Source: Cordia subcordata (lineage: Eukaryota > Streptophyta > Magnoliopsida > Boraginales > Cordiaceae). Taken from it: DNA of 64,000 bases. The first letter of the stretch is position 1; every line of letters begins with the position of its first letter. The notes under the pieces are model-generated. The model was not told the DNA's origin and ran no database searches. It saw only the letters and a program-made list of their open reading frames with translations. Shown in pieces: positions 34,551 to 43,595 of the stretch. The stretch is from NCBI GenBank assembly GCA_028554755.1, contig JAPTOF010000007.1:17035001-17099000 (forward strand), in the 5' to 3' direction. Made by a program: the position numbers and the translations under genes.

Positions 34551-35173
34551 GTGAAGTTTGTTTTTTAAATTATAATATTAACCCAATAGTTTTATTACTT
34601 ATAATTTTGGTAAATTATAAATATTTTATATTTAATTGATTTACTTATCATTTATATTATTATTAATATTATCCTAGTGTGTTTTTAGGTAAGATATATA
34701 GTTTGAAATTATCAAGTTAAAGTTTAAGAAACTAATTTAACAAAATATACTTAATTAGAATTATAGAATAGTTCTACTTAAAATAGTAGAAAATTGAATT
34801 AGAATAGTTTGTAAAATAATTAATATCTGTTATTATAATTTTAATTAATTAATATTATTAATAAAAACGAATACAAATAATAATAATATTATAATAATGT
34901 AGCTAAAAATAATATGAAACTATATACTACCATGATAGTATATGTATTATATAATATACAAATATATTATTGTTAATATACTAATACTTGTTAAGTGGAT
35001 TCGGAGGTTCTTCAATTTGGTGGTTGAGACGAGAAAGTGAGAGTTTGTTATTAGTCATCTAATTCATACATTTGTTTATCTCTTTGCAGATGTGACGTAT
35101 TGTGAAGTGTGGTTGATCAACAGTCAATCTTTTACATGTGTCATTCGAGACAAGCCTCCTAAAACTGAAAGTC

Positions 35174-35440
35174 CTAGGTCACCTTTGGATCAATATTAAG
35201 TTTCCAACCATGTTTTGCAGCGGACTCTAAAAGATAATCTTGTGGCCTTTGCTTAATAAGCCATTCTGAGTTAACTTTGATTCTCCTAGCTTCATCTATC
35301 TCTCGGACATACCTTGAAATAAAATATGTTTTTTCTTGATTTGTCATGGTCGCTTGTTGACTAAAAACTTGTTCATTTCTCCATTGCCAATACCCATGAA
35401 TTTTCTATTATTACTAACCTTCAGATCATGCAACTATGGT
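35174..35440 (-). pseudogene. Unrecognised coding-like fragment in the CACTA element
   Basis: A minus-strand frame is open for about 87 codons with an internal ATG at 35347 giving 57 aa (starting MTNQEKTYFISRYVREIDEA and ending KLNIDPKVT). Composition is protein-like, with mixed charged residues and several Trp in the upstream part (HGYWQWRNEQ). I cannot assign it to a family. It could be another captured host exon or a remnant of an element protein. Confidence 0.35.
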
Positions 35441-35640
35441 TTTTTCATTATTCTTTTCGTTCACGCACCATTAAGTTTAATTAAGAAATATTATTTAAAA
35501 TATAAAATAAACTAAAATTAAATTAAATGATTATATATAAATATAAGGGCACATAGATGTTATATAAAGGTCAAATATAAATTATATACTAAGTGCACAT
35601 TCCTTTTTTTTTTTAAATCATGAAATGCACATTCTAATTT

Positions 35641-36025
35641 AAAATTAGCTACCGATTTGAAATCGATCGCTAGATTTTGCGACCGATTTGAAATCGGTCG
35701 CTAGATTTTGCGACCGATTTGAAATCGGTCTCTAGATTTTGCGACCGATTTGAAATCGGTCTCTAGATTTAGCGACCGATTTCAAATCGGTCGCAAAATC
35801 CAGTCTCAATCTATAATTTTGCAACCAATCTTCTATCAGTCACAAATTTCCCAATATAGTTAGATATTTAGCGACCGAACTATTAGTTTAGCAGTTGATT
35901 ATCAGTCGCTAATTTGTTGGAGACATATTTAGAGACCGATTATGTTATCGGTCACAAAATCAGTCGCAAAAGTTAAATTTAGCGACTGATTTTCATCAGT
36001 AGCTAATTTTCGGTCGCTATAGACC
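35641..36025. repeat. Subterminal palindromic repeat array of the CACTA element
   Basis: Between about 35652 and 35800 a unit of roughly 32 bp recurs four to five times. Each unit is GCGACCGATTT, one central base, then AAATCGGTCGC, i.e. near-perfect palindromes with 11-bp arms separated by TAGATTTT. Diverged copies continue to 36025 and mirror those at 29040-29520. In CACTA elements such repeats bind the element-encoded accessory protein. Confidence 0.8.
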
Positions 36026-36250
36026 AGTTTTCTAGTAGCGCTATGGGATGTAGTCCTTAAGGCACACCTAATACAAATTACAAGACCCTTTATTTATGGG
36101 AGAGAAATTATTGCTCTCTAAAATTTCTTCTACACTATTTAAGATAGGTCTTGAATTTGGTAACTCTCTTAATTATATTGCCTTATTCTACATGTTTCAT
36201 AATTTGTTTCCTAATTTGTATGGGCTTGGATTTTGAGCCACAACCTAACA

Positions 36251-36610
36251 AATTTTTCGCTTAGCAAAAAATCTGAAGCTTCTTTACTATAACTAGAACC
36301 TTTTCACAGTCTTCATATTGGATCTTTCATTCAACAGCATTTTTCATGTCAATGGCTACCAAGACCTCCTAGTATGTTCAGGAGTCATCATCAATATCAA
36401 TCTCCATGTTGTTTATTTTCGACCTTTCAAGGTTGTTCGCGTTCTCCCTTGACACTAGGCATCTCGGACGTGGTCTCCAGAGGTTGTTCGCATCCTTCCT
36501 CACACTACACATCTTAGACTTAGTTTTCTTTCCAGTAATAGCACTCCTCCTCAGTCGTCTAGCTAAGACTTTGATTGTTTAGTTACACGAACTCTCCTTG
36601 ATAGACTATA
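36251..36610 (-). mobile_element. Internal fragment of the non-autonomous LTR element
   Basis: Adjoins the LTR with a purine-rich tract at 36251-36262. At 36551-36600 it shares TCAGTC...CTAAGACTTTGATTG-type sequence with 46871-46900 in the second copy of the family. No coding capacity seen. Confidence 0.55.
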
Positions 36611-38760
36611 GAGATAAAGGATGCGCCATTATTAAGGCCTTTTACGCTAACATTAAAAAGTTATTAAATTTATTAATTATGTGTTCAAACTCTCAAAATA
36701 TTATTGGTTATTTAATTCATTTTAATTTTAACGATTATCAGTAATAATGTCATCTATTTCCAACCATGAAAGTTAGGGCAATCACTTTGTCGTCTTTAAA
36801 CTTAGTTGTTTTCGTATTAAAGGAAATAGAAAACTAAAAGAATGGAATACCCAAAACAAGTTTTGGTTTATGAATCTGCTGCTGCGTATGTTTGATTGAG
36901 CATGTCAACATGTCATATCGTCTCTGTATATTGATACAGGGCCTATTCTCGACCAAAACACAAAAAAGAACTGTTGGGTCCCTCTCATCAATCAAATAGA
37001 ACAAATACAATAAGAGACACATTTAATTTGACCAAAAAAAAAAGAAGAAAAAAAGAAGACACATTTAAGATTAGACAAAAGAAGTGACAAAATGAATAGC
37101 TAGATTTGTAAAATATATAGTGATCTATTTATTATTTTAAGGATTTTCCTATGGAGCTTACTATTTACTACATAGACTTTGACATAATTCCAGTGGGATG
37201 ATCTTTTGTTGATATAATAAAATTACCATTATTTTCTGACCAAAAAATAAATAAATATGCGACCTTATCTTGAGATTTATGGCAATAAAATATCATATGT
37301 TCGTTTAGCATGTCATATGAAATGGAGGCCAATAAAGCTTGTAACAGAAAGTAGGAAGTTAATTGTGTGGGACATCACACACTTGATCACTTACCATAAT
37401 ATACTTGAGAAAGTGTAACAATTGATTAACCCATCATAAATGCATCATTGAGGCTTTTGTCTTCTTGTGATGACGACCAAAGAGGGGAGCTAAAAGAGGT
37501 CGTCACAATGACCCTCGAAATAATTAAGGACATAATTTTTCGAGAGAAAATATTTACCAAGAAAAGTAACTGGACCAGAATACATTTTCGAGATAAAATA
37601 CATGTTATCTCTTATAATATAATTAATTAGTTGATTTTTTTAATTTAAAACTTATTACATTATCATCTTATTATGCTTTTCAAGAGAAGAAAAGTTAATT
37701 ACCACCCGTTAGTTTTTGAGATTAGCTCTGATCTATTTAGTTGATTATTTGTTGTATTTTAAAAACTTACAACATTGCTCCCTTAAATTTATTGGAGGTG
37801 GCAAAATAAATTTTTTGTTATTGTTTTAATACTTTAGCTGAAAATAAAGGTATTTGTTGAAATTAAAATATGTAGGATATGATATTGCAAATCTTAACAG
37901 CCATAAATGCCAAAAAAAAAAAATGTTTGTATAACTAATGCACAATAAGTTAATTTGGACAAAAAGCATTAAAGTAGGAGATTATGTGCCATGTATTGAA
38001 AAGCATCAAAGGTAATATGACAAATTTAAAACATAGAGACTAATAAGCTAGTTAGTTAGACAAACCATAGAAGATATATAACATGCCTTTCATTTACTCT
38101 ACAATTTTCTAACTATAAACATCTTTTTTTGTCATTGGTTGGTGAATTATTACCTATGCAAACTTGTTGGGCGTGGGTTGACCTTTGAGGTACCAAATAA
38201 GCTTTGTAGTTTCTTCTCAAGAAGGATAGTAGATGGTGAACGATCGTTAGGTAATTGGCCTTGGCGTTCTACAATTTTTTTTTTTTTAAAAAAAGAGACA
38301 TTTCTTTTGTACTTCAAAAGGTTAAACTCATATAATAAAACAGGAATACCATGCTTTAGATTTTGTAATTAACTAGTGTTTTCTAATCAAAATTTATTTG
38401 CTTATAGGAAGAAAGAATAAGTACGGCTAAGGGGTCGTCCGTCTCCTCTAAGAGTGAATCAAACACTCTTAATTCTACACAGATTACAAAGATGATAACC
38501 CCAAAAAAAAAAAAGAAAAAGAATTAATTGATTAAAATCTAATGGAAGCTTCAAACACCATCATCTATTACACAAATGGAAGATAAAATAGAAAATTGCA
38601 TGCACCTTTTTTTTTAAAAAAAAAACTTTTCACTCTATGAAATTTGAATCCAATACTTCATTCTTGAAAAAAATAGTCTCAATTACTTGAGCTATTTTCA
38701 AATCTCAAAAAATCGCATACACTTAAAAATTTGTATTTTCATTCAAGACGCAACGAACCA
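36611..38760. other. AT-rich intergenic
   Basis: No gene or RNA recognised. Short frames at 36834-37022, 37448-37630 and 38139-38372 lack domain or codon support. Confidence 0.55.
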
Positions 38761-39237
38761 CTAACAAATATCAAGCGATGCTCGACACAGAGGACAACTT
38801 GGTCGGGTGGAGAGCCATTCATCAACGCAATCAGAATGGAATGCATGAAGACACTCAGGCATCACCTTAAGCAATTCATTCTCTTGAAACAACCCCAAAC
38901 ATATTGAACACTCGCTCTCCTTAACAACCATTTGAAAATTTGACATTGAGCTATGCCTAAAGCTTGGCAAGCTATTGATCTCAGATGCATCAAGCCCTTC
39001 ATTAGCCTGTGTTCTACCGGCAGTTGTTGCAGCTGTTGAGGCCCTGGAGTTTGGACTTCTGTTAATAGAAGAGCGACCACATTGACAGACAACATGGACG
39101 AGAATAAAGATTATGACGAGGAGGATTGGGATGAAGAAAATGGCTATGGTGGAGCAGCGTTGGCCATGGAAACGGAAGAGCGGGTTGAAGTGTCCAGCAT
39201 ACCGTTGAGGGGGTTGGAGATCTTCAGAGGTAGCCAT
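38761..39237 (-). CDS. ATL-type RING-H2 finger protein, intact copy
   Basis: Intronless 158-aa frame from the ATG at 39237 (MATSEDLQ). The frame is open further upstream but only to a TTG codon, so the ATG is preferred, in line with the MASEE start of the 54.99 kb paralog. One transmembrane segment (about residues 30-52, rich in Ile/Val/Leu), then GLD at about 81-83 in EGLDASEINSLPSF, then a complete RING-H2 with C110, C113, C129, H131, H134, C137, C148 and C151. The protein ends soon after the RING. By family it is a membrane-bound E3 ligase; many short ATLs are stress-inducible, but nothing in the sequence proves that here. Confidence 0.9.
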   Translation of the reverse strand: MATSEDLQPPQRYAGHFNPLFRFHGQRCSTIAIFFIPILLVIIFILVHVVCQCGRSSINRSPNSRASTAATTAGRTQANEGLDASEINSLPSFRHSSMSNFQMVVKESECSICLGLFQENELLKVMPECLHAFHSDCVDEWLSTRPSCPLCRASLDIC

Positions 39238-39627
39238 GGGAGTTTTGGGAGTATCAATGTGGACCAGACCGGTATGACTCAAGTGGGGTAGGGACGGAAT
39301 CCGATTGATCTCATATATGTTGAAAGAATAGGGAGAAAGATATTTTAGTCACTAAAAACCTGCTGGTTGATGGTATGTCGTGCATAAGTTTAAGGATTAA
39401 TTCTCGTTAGTTATATGTTATAGTCGGCCTTCACTTCCTTTGAAATGAAAAAGAAAGATATTTTAATTCTGAATTTTGAACAAATTTTCAAATAAGTCTC
39501 TCAACTATGAAAAATATCTTTTTTGACCCCTCAAGATAATAAAAATTGTCAAAATTAATAGTCAACCATTCAGTTGTTGAAAAAACCCCAAAATATTTTT
39601 GGGCAGCTTTTATATATCTTTGGTCCA

Positions 39628-40164
39628 ATGTTTGGTAGGCTCGCAAAACAAGAGTTGAAAAACATTTTTCAATCAATGAAATACCTTAGGTATAAATGAG
39701 AGAAAATATTTTTCAGTGGTCAACAAGGAGAAAACATCTTTTGCATAATAACTTCCTCTTTTTTTCTCCAGTAAGCCTTCCCTTCCCACACCCCATAGCC
39801 CCAACCCCAACCTACCCCTACCCTTACCTTCTACCCCTTTGAAAAATGAAAATTAAAAAAAAATTAAAAAATAAAAAAATTATTTCAATTACTCTTTAAA
39901 TGATATTTTTTAAAAAGTATTAAAAGAATTAATTTTTAATATTTTATTTTTTAAATTTTTTAAAGGGTAGGGGTGGGGTGGGGTGGGATTGAGGGTGGAA
40001 ATAGGGGGAGTGTAAGCCTAGTAGAAGAAAAAGAGAGGGGGTTATTATGTGGAAAATGTTTTTATCTTGGCTACCGAAAAATATTTTGCTTAATTTATAA
40101 TTGAAGTTTTTTATTAACCAAAAAATATTTTACAGTTGATTTATTTTTCAGCGTTACCAAACAT
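39628..40164. mobile_element. Fold-back MITE with long inverted repeats
   Basis: The outer ends are ATGTTTGGTA and its complement TACCAAACAT. Much of the 537 bp is self-complementary: AAAATATTTTTC, AAAACAT-TTT, ATAATAAC-TCCTCT and AGTAAGCCT-C on the left reappear in inverted order on the right. The left C-rich block near 39775-39838 pairs with the right GGGGTGGGG block at 39965-40015. No coding sequence. The superfamily is uncertain. Confidence 0.65.
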
Positions 40165-41188
40165 CGAAAAATCAAGAAATTATGAAAAATATTTTTCAGC
40201 AAACATATGGAGCCCAAATATATATGTAGAAGTTGCACAAGGGTATTTTGAGATTTTCTAACAAGTCAAATGGTTCATTATTAATTTTAATAATTATTTA
40301 TTAACTTCAGAAATTAAAAAAAATATTTTTCATAGTTGAAGAACTTAATTGAAAATTTCTTTAAAATTCATGGACTGAAATATCTTATAGGCTATTAGGC
40401 TCTAATGCTCCTGCTTTTTGTGAACCTTGCTATGTAGATCGATGATCGTTGTTTCCAATTAGGGTGTGGTAAGAGTTTTTACCGTCCCAAATTGTTTTAA
40501 TATATGTATACATTCCACTAAGGAATAGATGCACATTTATGTATCTATATGGAATTGATGAATGTATATAAATGTGTATGGAATAAGTCATCACCATTCA
40601 ATTTTTTCAAACAAGCTTTGTCACTTTTTTTGTTTTATTTTTTCAAAAATTCAAAAATTTTGGGTCATAAACCTTTTTCATTTCACAATCAAACTTTACA
40701 AAAGCAATTTTCATCTCCTAGATATTCCACATCATTACAAATATTTTCAAAAATCTAAAATCTGCTTCTTGGACATCTACACAACTACTTGTTATTCTAT
40801 ACAGATTGCAAGATGATAGAAAAGAAATCGAAATGATTTTCATCAGATTCTGAATGAAACAAAGCCCGAATACCATCTAGTCATGTATAGGAGAGACGAC
40901 AGAAAATCGGAACGAGTTACAAGAAAATGCAGCATTTAATATTTTTAAAGTTCATACAGTTTCCTTTCCTTTCCCCGCTAAGCAAGTAGCTTTTCATTTA
41001 ATTTCACTAATTTGTAATGTTTCCTCAGTACATAGTTACATCATACTACTGTTACAAGAGATCTAGAGCCTAGAGGTGTTCGGCAGAACTAATTTATAAG
41101 CACTTAAAATAAACAATTATTCTCACTAACTTTTATTTTAAATAATAAATACTTATAAATACCCAAATAAATATTCTTGAACAACCGC
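40165..41188. other. Intergenic; 40788-41060 is the 3' flank of the duplicated ATL block
   Basis: TTATTCTATACAGATTGCAA at 40790 recurs at 50099, and the next several hundred bases (AGCCCGAA, TAGGAGAGAC, GCATTTAATATTTT, TTCATACAG) recur at 50140-50490 with a TA-repeat insertion. TTACAAGAGATCTAGA-like sequence at about 41050 recurs at 54888. This shows that the ATL copies at 41.2 and 55.0 kb were duplicated with their 3' flanks. Two overlapping frames at 40549-40816 are not supported as genes. Confidence 0.6.
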
Positions 41189-41656
41189 CTAATCAAGTGA
41201 CGCTCGACACACAGGACAACTTGGCCGAGAGGAGAGCCATTTATCAACGCATTCAGAATGGAATGCATGGATATACTTAGGCATCACCTTAAGCAATTCA
41301 TTCTCTTGAAACAACCCCAAACATATTGAACACTCGCTCTCTTTAATACCCAATTTGCAATCAGCTGGAAACGATGAGCCATGCAAAAAACTCGGCAGGC
41401 TATTTATCATGGCTGCATCAATCCCTTTACTCTGCGTTGCCACTGCTGCAGACGACGTCGAGTTTGTGCTTCTGCTGGTAAAACAATGTCCACATTGGCT
41501 GACAAATCTACAGAAAATGAAGCCCAAGATAAATACGATCACCATGCAGAAAATGACGATGGTTATGAGGCGCCGGTGGTCGTGCAAGTGGAGATGGGAC
41601 CCGAGGTTAAAGTCTGTGGCATGCCATCGAGGGAAATGGGACTCTTCTGCAGTCAC
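41189..41656 (-). pseudogene. ATL RING-H2 pseudogene
   Basis: The 155-codon frame is uninterrupted and clearly paralogous to the genes at 38.76 and 54.99 kb (transmembrane segment, GID in place of GLD at 78-80, RING region ECSICLGLFQENELLKVMP). Two key positions are lost. The codon aligned with the paralogs' ATG reads GTG at 41656, with an in-frame TAA nine codons earlier and the next ATG only inside the membrane segment (codon 38). The third zinc ligand Cys is Tyr128 (TAT; paralogs have TGT/TGC), in MPKYIHAFH against MPECLHAFH. An LTR element lies about 115 bp upstream, at the position of the paralog's TATA box. A non-ligase protein from an alternative start is conceivable but unlikely. Confidence 0.8.
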
Positions 41657-41776
41657 GACAAAGGATTCCTCGAAAAGTTAAGGATTAATAATCTTTTTTA
41701 GTGATGGTGGACCAATGCGAAATAAGTAGAAGTTATGGTGAAAGTATGGGGTCCATTGCTGGTTGTTGCTATTACC

Positions 41777-42704
41777 TATTAGTATATTAATGTATAAGAT
41801 ATTTGGACATATTGTTTAAGGTTAAATATGTTAATTGTATTATTTATTCTAAAAGTAATATTTTTATACTGCAAGTTTTGTATTAGTATAAATATTCATA
41901 TAACACCCTTTTGAAGTCTTGTGTACAATTGTGTTTAATAAACTTTTATATGGTATTAAGAGCTTAAAGATCCTTAACCCCTAACTTTCTTGTTCCTTCC
42001 ACCTTGAAATTTTCCTTTCTCTTCTTTTCTTCCTTTTGCCCTAATTTTTCTTTTCTCTTTCTCTTCTTCTTGTTCCTTGTGGAGACACTGAGCACCATGC
42101 CTGCACAAGGACCATAACTTTGTTTTCCTTTACTTTTTTCTTTGTATCCGCTTCCTGTCTGAAGTGCCCTCAATCAGGCAGCTATAATTCCTTTACGTCA
42201 GCTATCAATTGAGCACCACTGCCATAGTTTTCTTGTTGATCACAATAAGATTCCAGGCTGGAGACAAGATCATGAAACCATGGTCACCTTCACCACCATT
42301 AATGCCTCTCAATTCTTCCTCTGTCTCGCTACTCACACAAAAAATAAATAAATAAATAAAAATGAAGAAGCAAACAAAGTTATAATTCTTTTCTTGCAAG
42401 TCCATCGTGTCGACTGACTCTTCCTTGTCCGCTACCGTCGACAACCTTGCAAGCACATGTTTTTTCTTGGTCTGCTCCTCCTGCCCACCACCCTCAATAT
42501 GGCCTTCACCGCTGCAATCTCTATTCTTTAAAATTCCCTTTGCTGACTTGCTGTGCTGCAGCTGCCAACCACAAATAAATTCTTCACTTAGCGCCACCGA
42601 CAAAACTTCTCATCACTGAAATCACACATAAATCGCTGCCTTCTTTATTTTGCTGATATCGTCGTGCTTATTTCTTCTCGTCGCCAAAACTTAACGTCCT
42701 CTTC

Positions 42705-42739
<35 letters not shown>

Positions 42740-43588
42740 CTGTTATGCTTTCTTCTTGCTTCTGTTCTTTTAACGGTTCGATTGGCGGTAGTTTTTTGAG
42801 GGCCACAAATTTTTCTCGGTAATTTTTTTAGGGGCACAAATTTTTCTTGTTGGTTATTCAGCAATTCAAAAAAAAAAAATTCCATTTTTTCCTGAGCAGA
42901 CCTCTGGATGACAAGAAAGCTTTTCCTAACTTTCCTTAATTTTTCTTTTTGGGAAATCTTTCCATAACAATCAGCGGAATCTATTTAATTTCTTTATCAT
43001 GGATGCAATTCCATGTGTGTCTTTTCTTCCATTGTAAATACATCTGTCCCATGCCGTGGAATTTCTCTTTCTATCTTTTGTTCCTTTACAATGGAGGTCT
43101 CTCCTTTCTTTTCTTCTTCTCTCTTTAGAAATCTCAACCCCTTTCCTATCAAGGTCAAACATTGGTCCCTAACCTATGGCTTGACCAAAACCTCTTGGGT
43201 TCGCAAATTACTTTGCTTGCAACCCGGATTTACAGGCCAGGTGAGAATCATGCATATGGAGATTTTCTATTTCATCAAGGAAAATGTTGCTTTGGGATGT
43301 GCAAATCAAATTTGTTCATACAAATTCTCAATTGGTCACTGTTTTCACTGACGCTTTGCCATCCACCCATTTTCAAGCACCGATAAGGAATCTTCACGTC
43401 TCACTCCTCTCAGATTGAGAAGATATTAGTATATCAATGTATAATATGTTAGGATATGTTATTTGTGGTTAAATATGTTAATTGTATTACTTGTTCTAGA
43501 AAGTCATATTTCTTTTATTGCAAATCTTGTATTAGTATAAATGTCCATGCAACATTCCTTTGGGTCTTGTGCTGAATAAATTTCTATA
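41777..43588 (+). mobile_element. Internally deleted Copia element with short LTRs
   Basis: LTRs at about 41777-41950 and 43424-43588 share TATTAGTATAT-AATGTATAA, GGTTAAATATGTTAATTGTA, TTGTATTAGTATAAAT and TGAATAAA-type words. TGGTATTAAGAGC at 41951 directly follows the first LTR and resembles the initiator-tRNA primer-binding site, so the element is on the plus strand. Before the second LTR, 43230-43410 retains the carboxy end of Copia RNase H in shifted frames (FIKENVALG; QLVTVFTDALPSTHFQAP). The rest is non-coding and includes a 30-A run near 42707-42738. TTGCT occurs on both sides (41766-41770 and 43590-43594) and may be the target duplication, though the first few bases after the left copy do not match LTR sequence. 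Confidence 0.7.
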
Positions 43589-43595
43589 GTTGCTA

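Larger units (their letters stand above)
29024..36040. mobile_element. CACTA-like transposon, 7017 bp, non-autonomous, carrying captured host exons
   Basis: Termini are inverted repeats: CGCTACAAGAAAATAGG at the left and CGCTACTAGAAAACTGG as complement of the right. They are one base off the usual CACTACAAGAAAA. The flanking trinucleotides are TTA (29021-29023) and CTA (36041-36043), consistent with a 3-bp target duplication with one change; the uninterrupted paralogous LTR has a single TTA at 48794-48796 in the same place. Subterminal arrays of GCGACCGATTT/AAATCGGTCGC cover about 29040-29520 and 35640-36025. No transposase domain was recognised, so mobility would need a helper. The interior contains exons from a P4-ATPase gene (minus) and an HMGB gene (plus). 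Confidence 0.88.
28662..36250 (-). mobile_element. Copia-type LTR (28662-29023 + 36041-36250) interrupted by a CACTA element
   Basis: The two outer pieces together align with the uninterrupted LTR at 48494-48982: GAGGACA-ACACAT near the start, ACTATTCAACAATA, AGGCACCTAATA, TTTATAGGAGAGAAAT, and AATTTGTATGGGCTTG near the end. Ends are TGTTGGG...CCTAACA. On the minus strand it would be a 3' LTR, because purine-rich GCGAAAAATT directly precedes it (36251-36262) and internal sequence follows at 36251-36606. Target duplications were not found. Confidence 0.75.

Noticed and set aside
38761..39282. Longer 173-aa version of the ATL protein
   Set aside because: The extra 15 residues would start at a TTG codon; the ATG at 39237 aligns with the start of the intact paralog.
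39082..39291. Acidic 69-codon plus-strand frame
   Set aside because: It is the complement of the transmembrane-coding part of the minus-strand ATL gene.
41355..41701. Two overlapping plus-strand frames of over 100 codons
   Set aside because: Both are shadows of the minus-strand ATL pseudogene.
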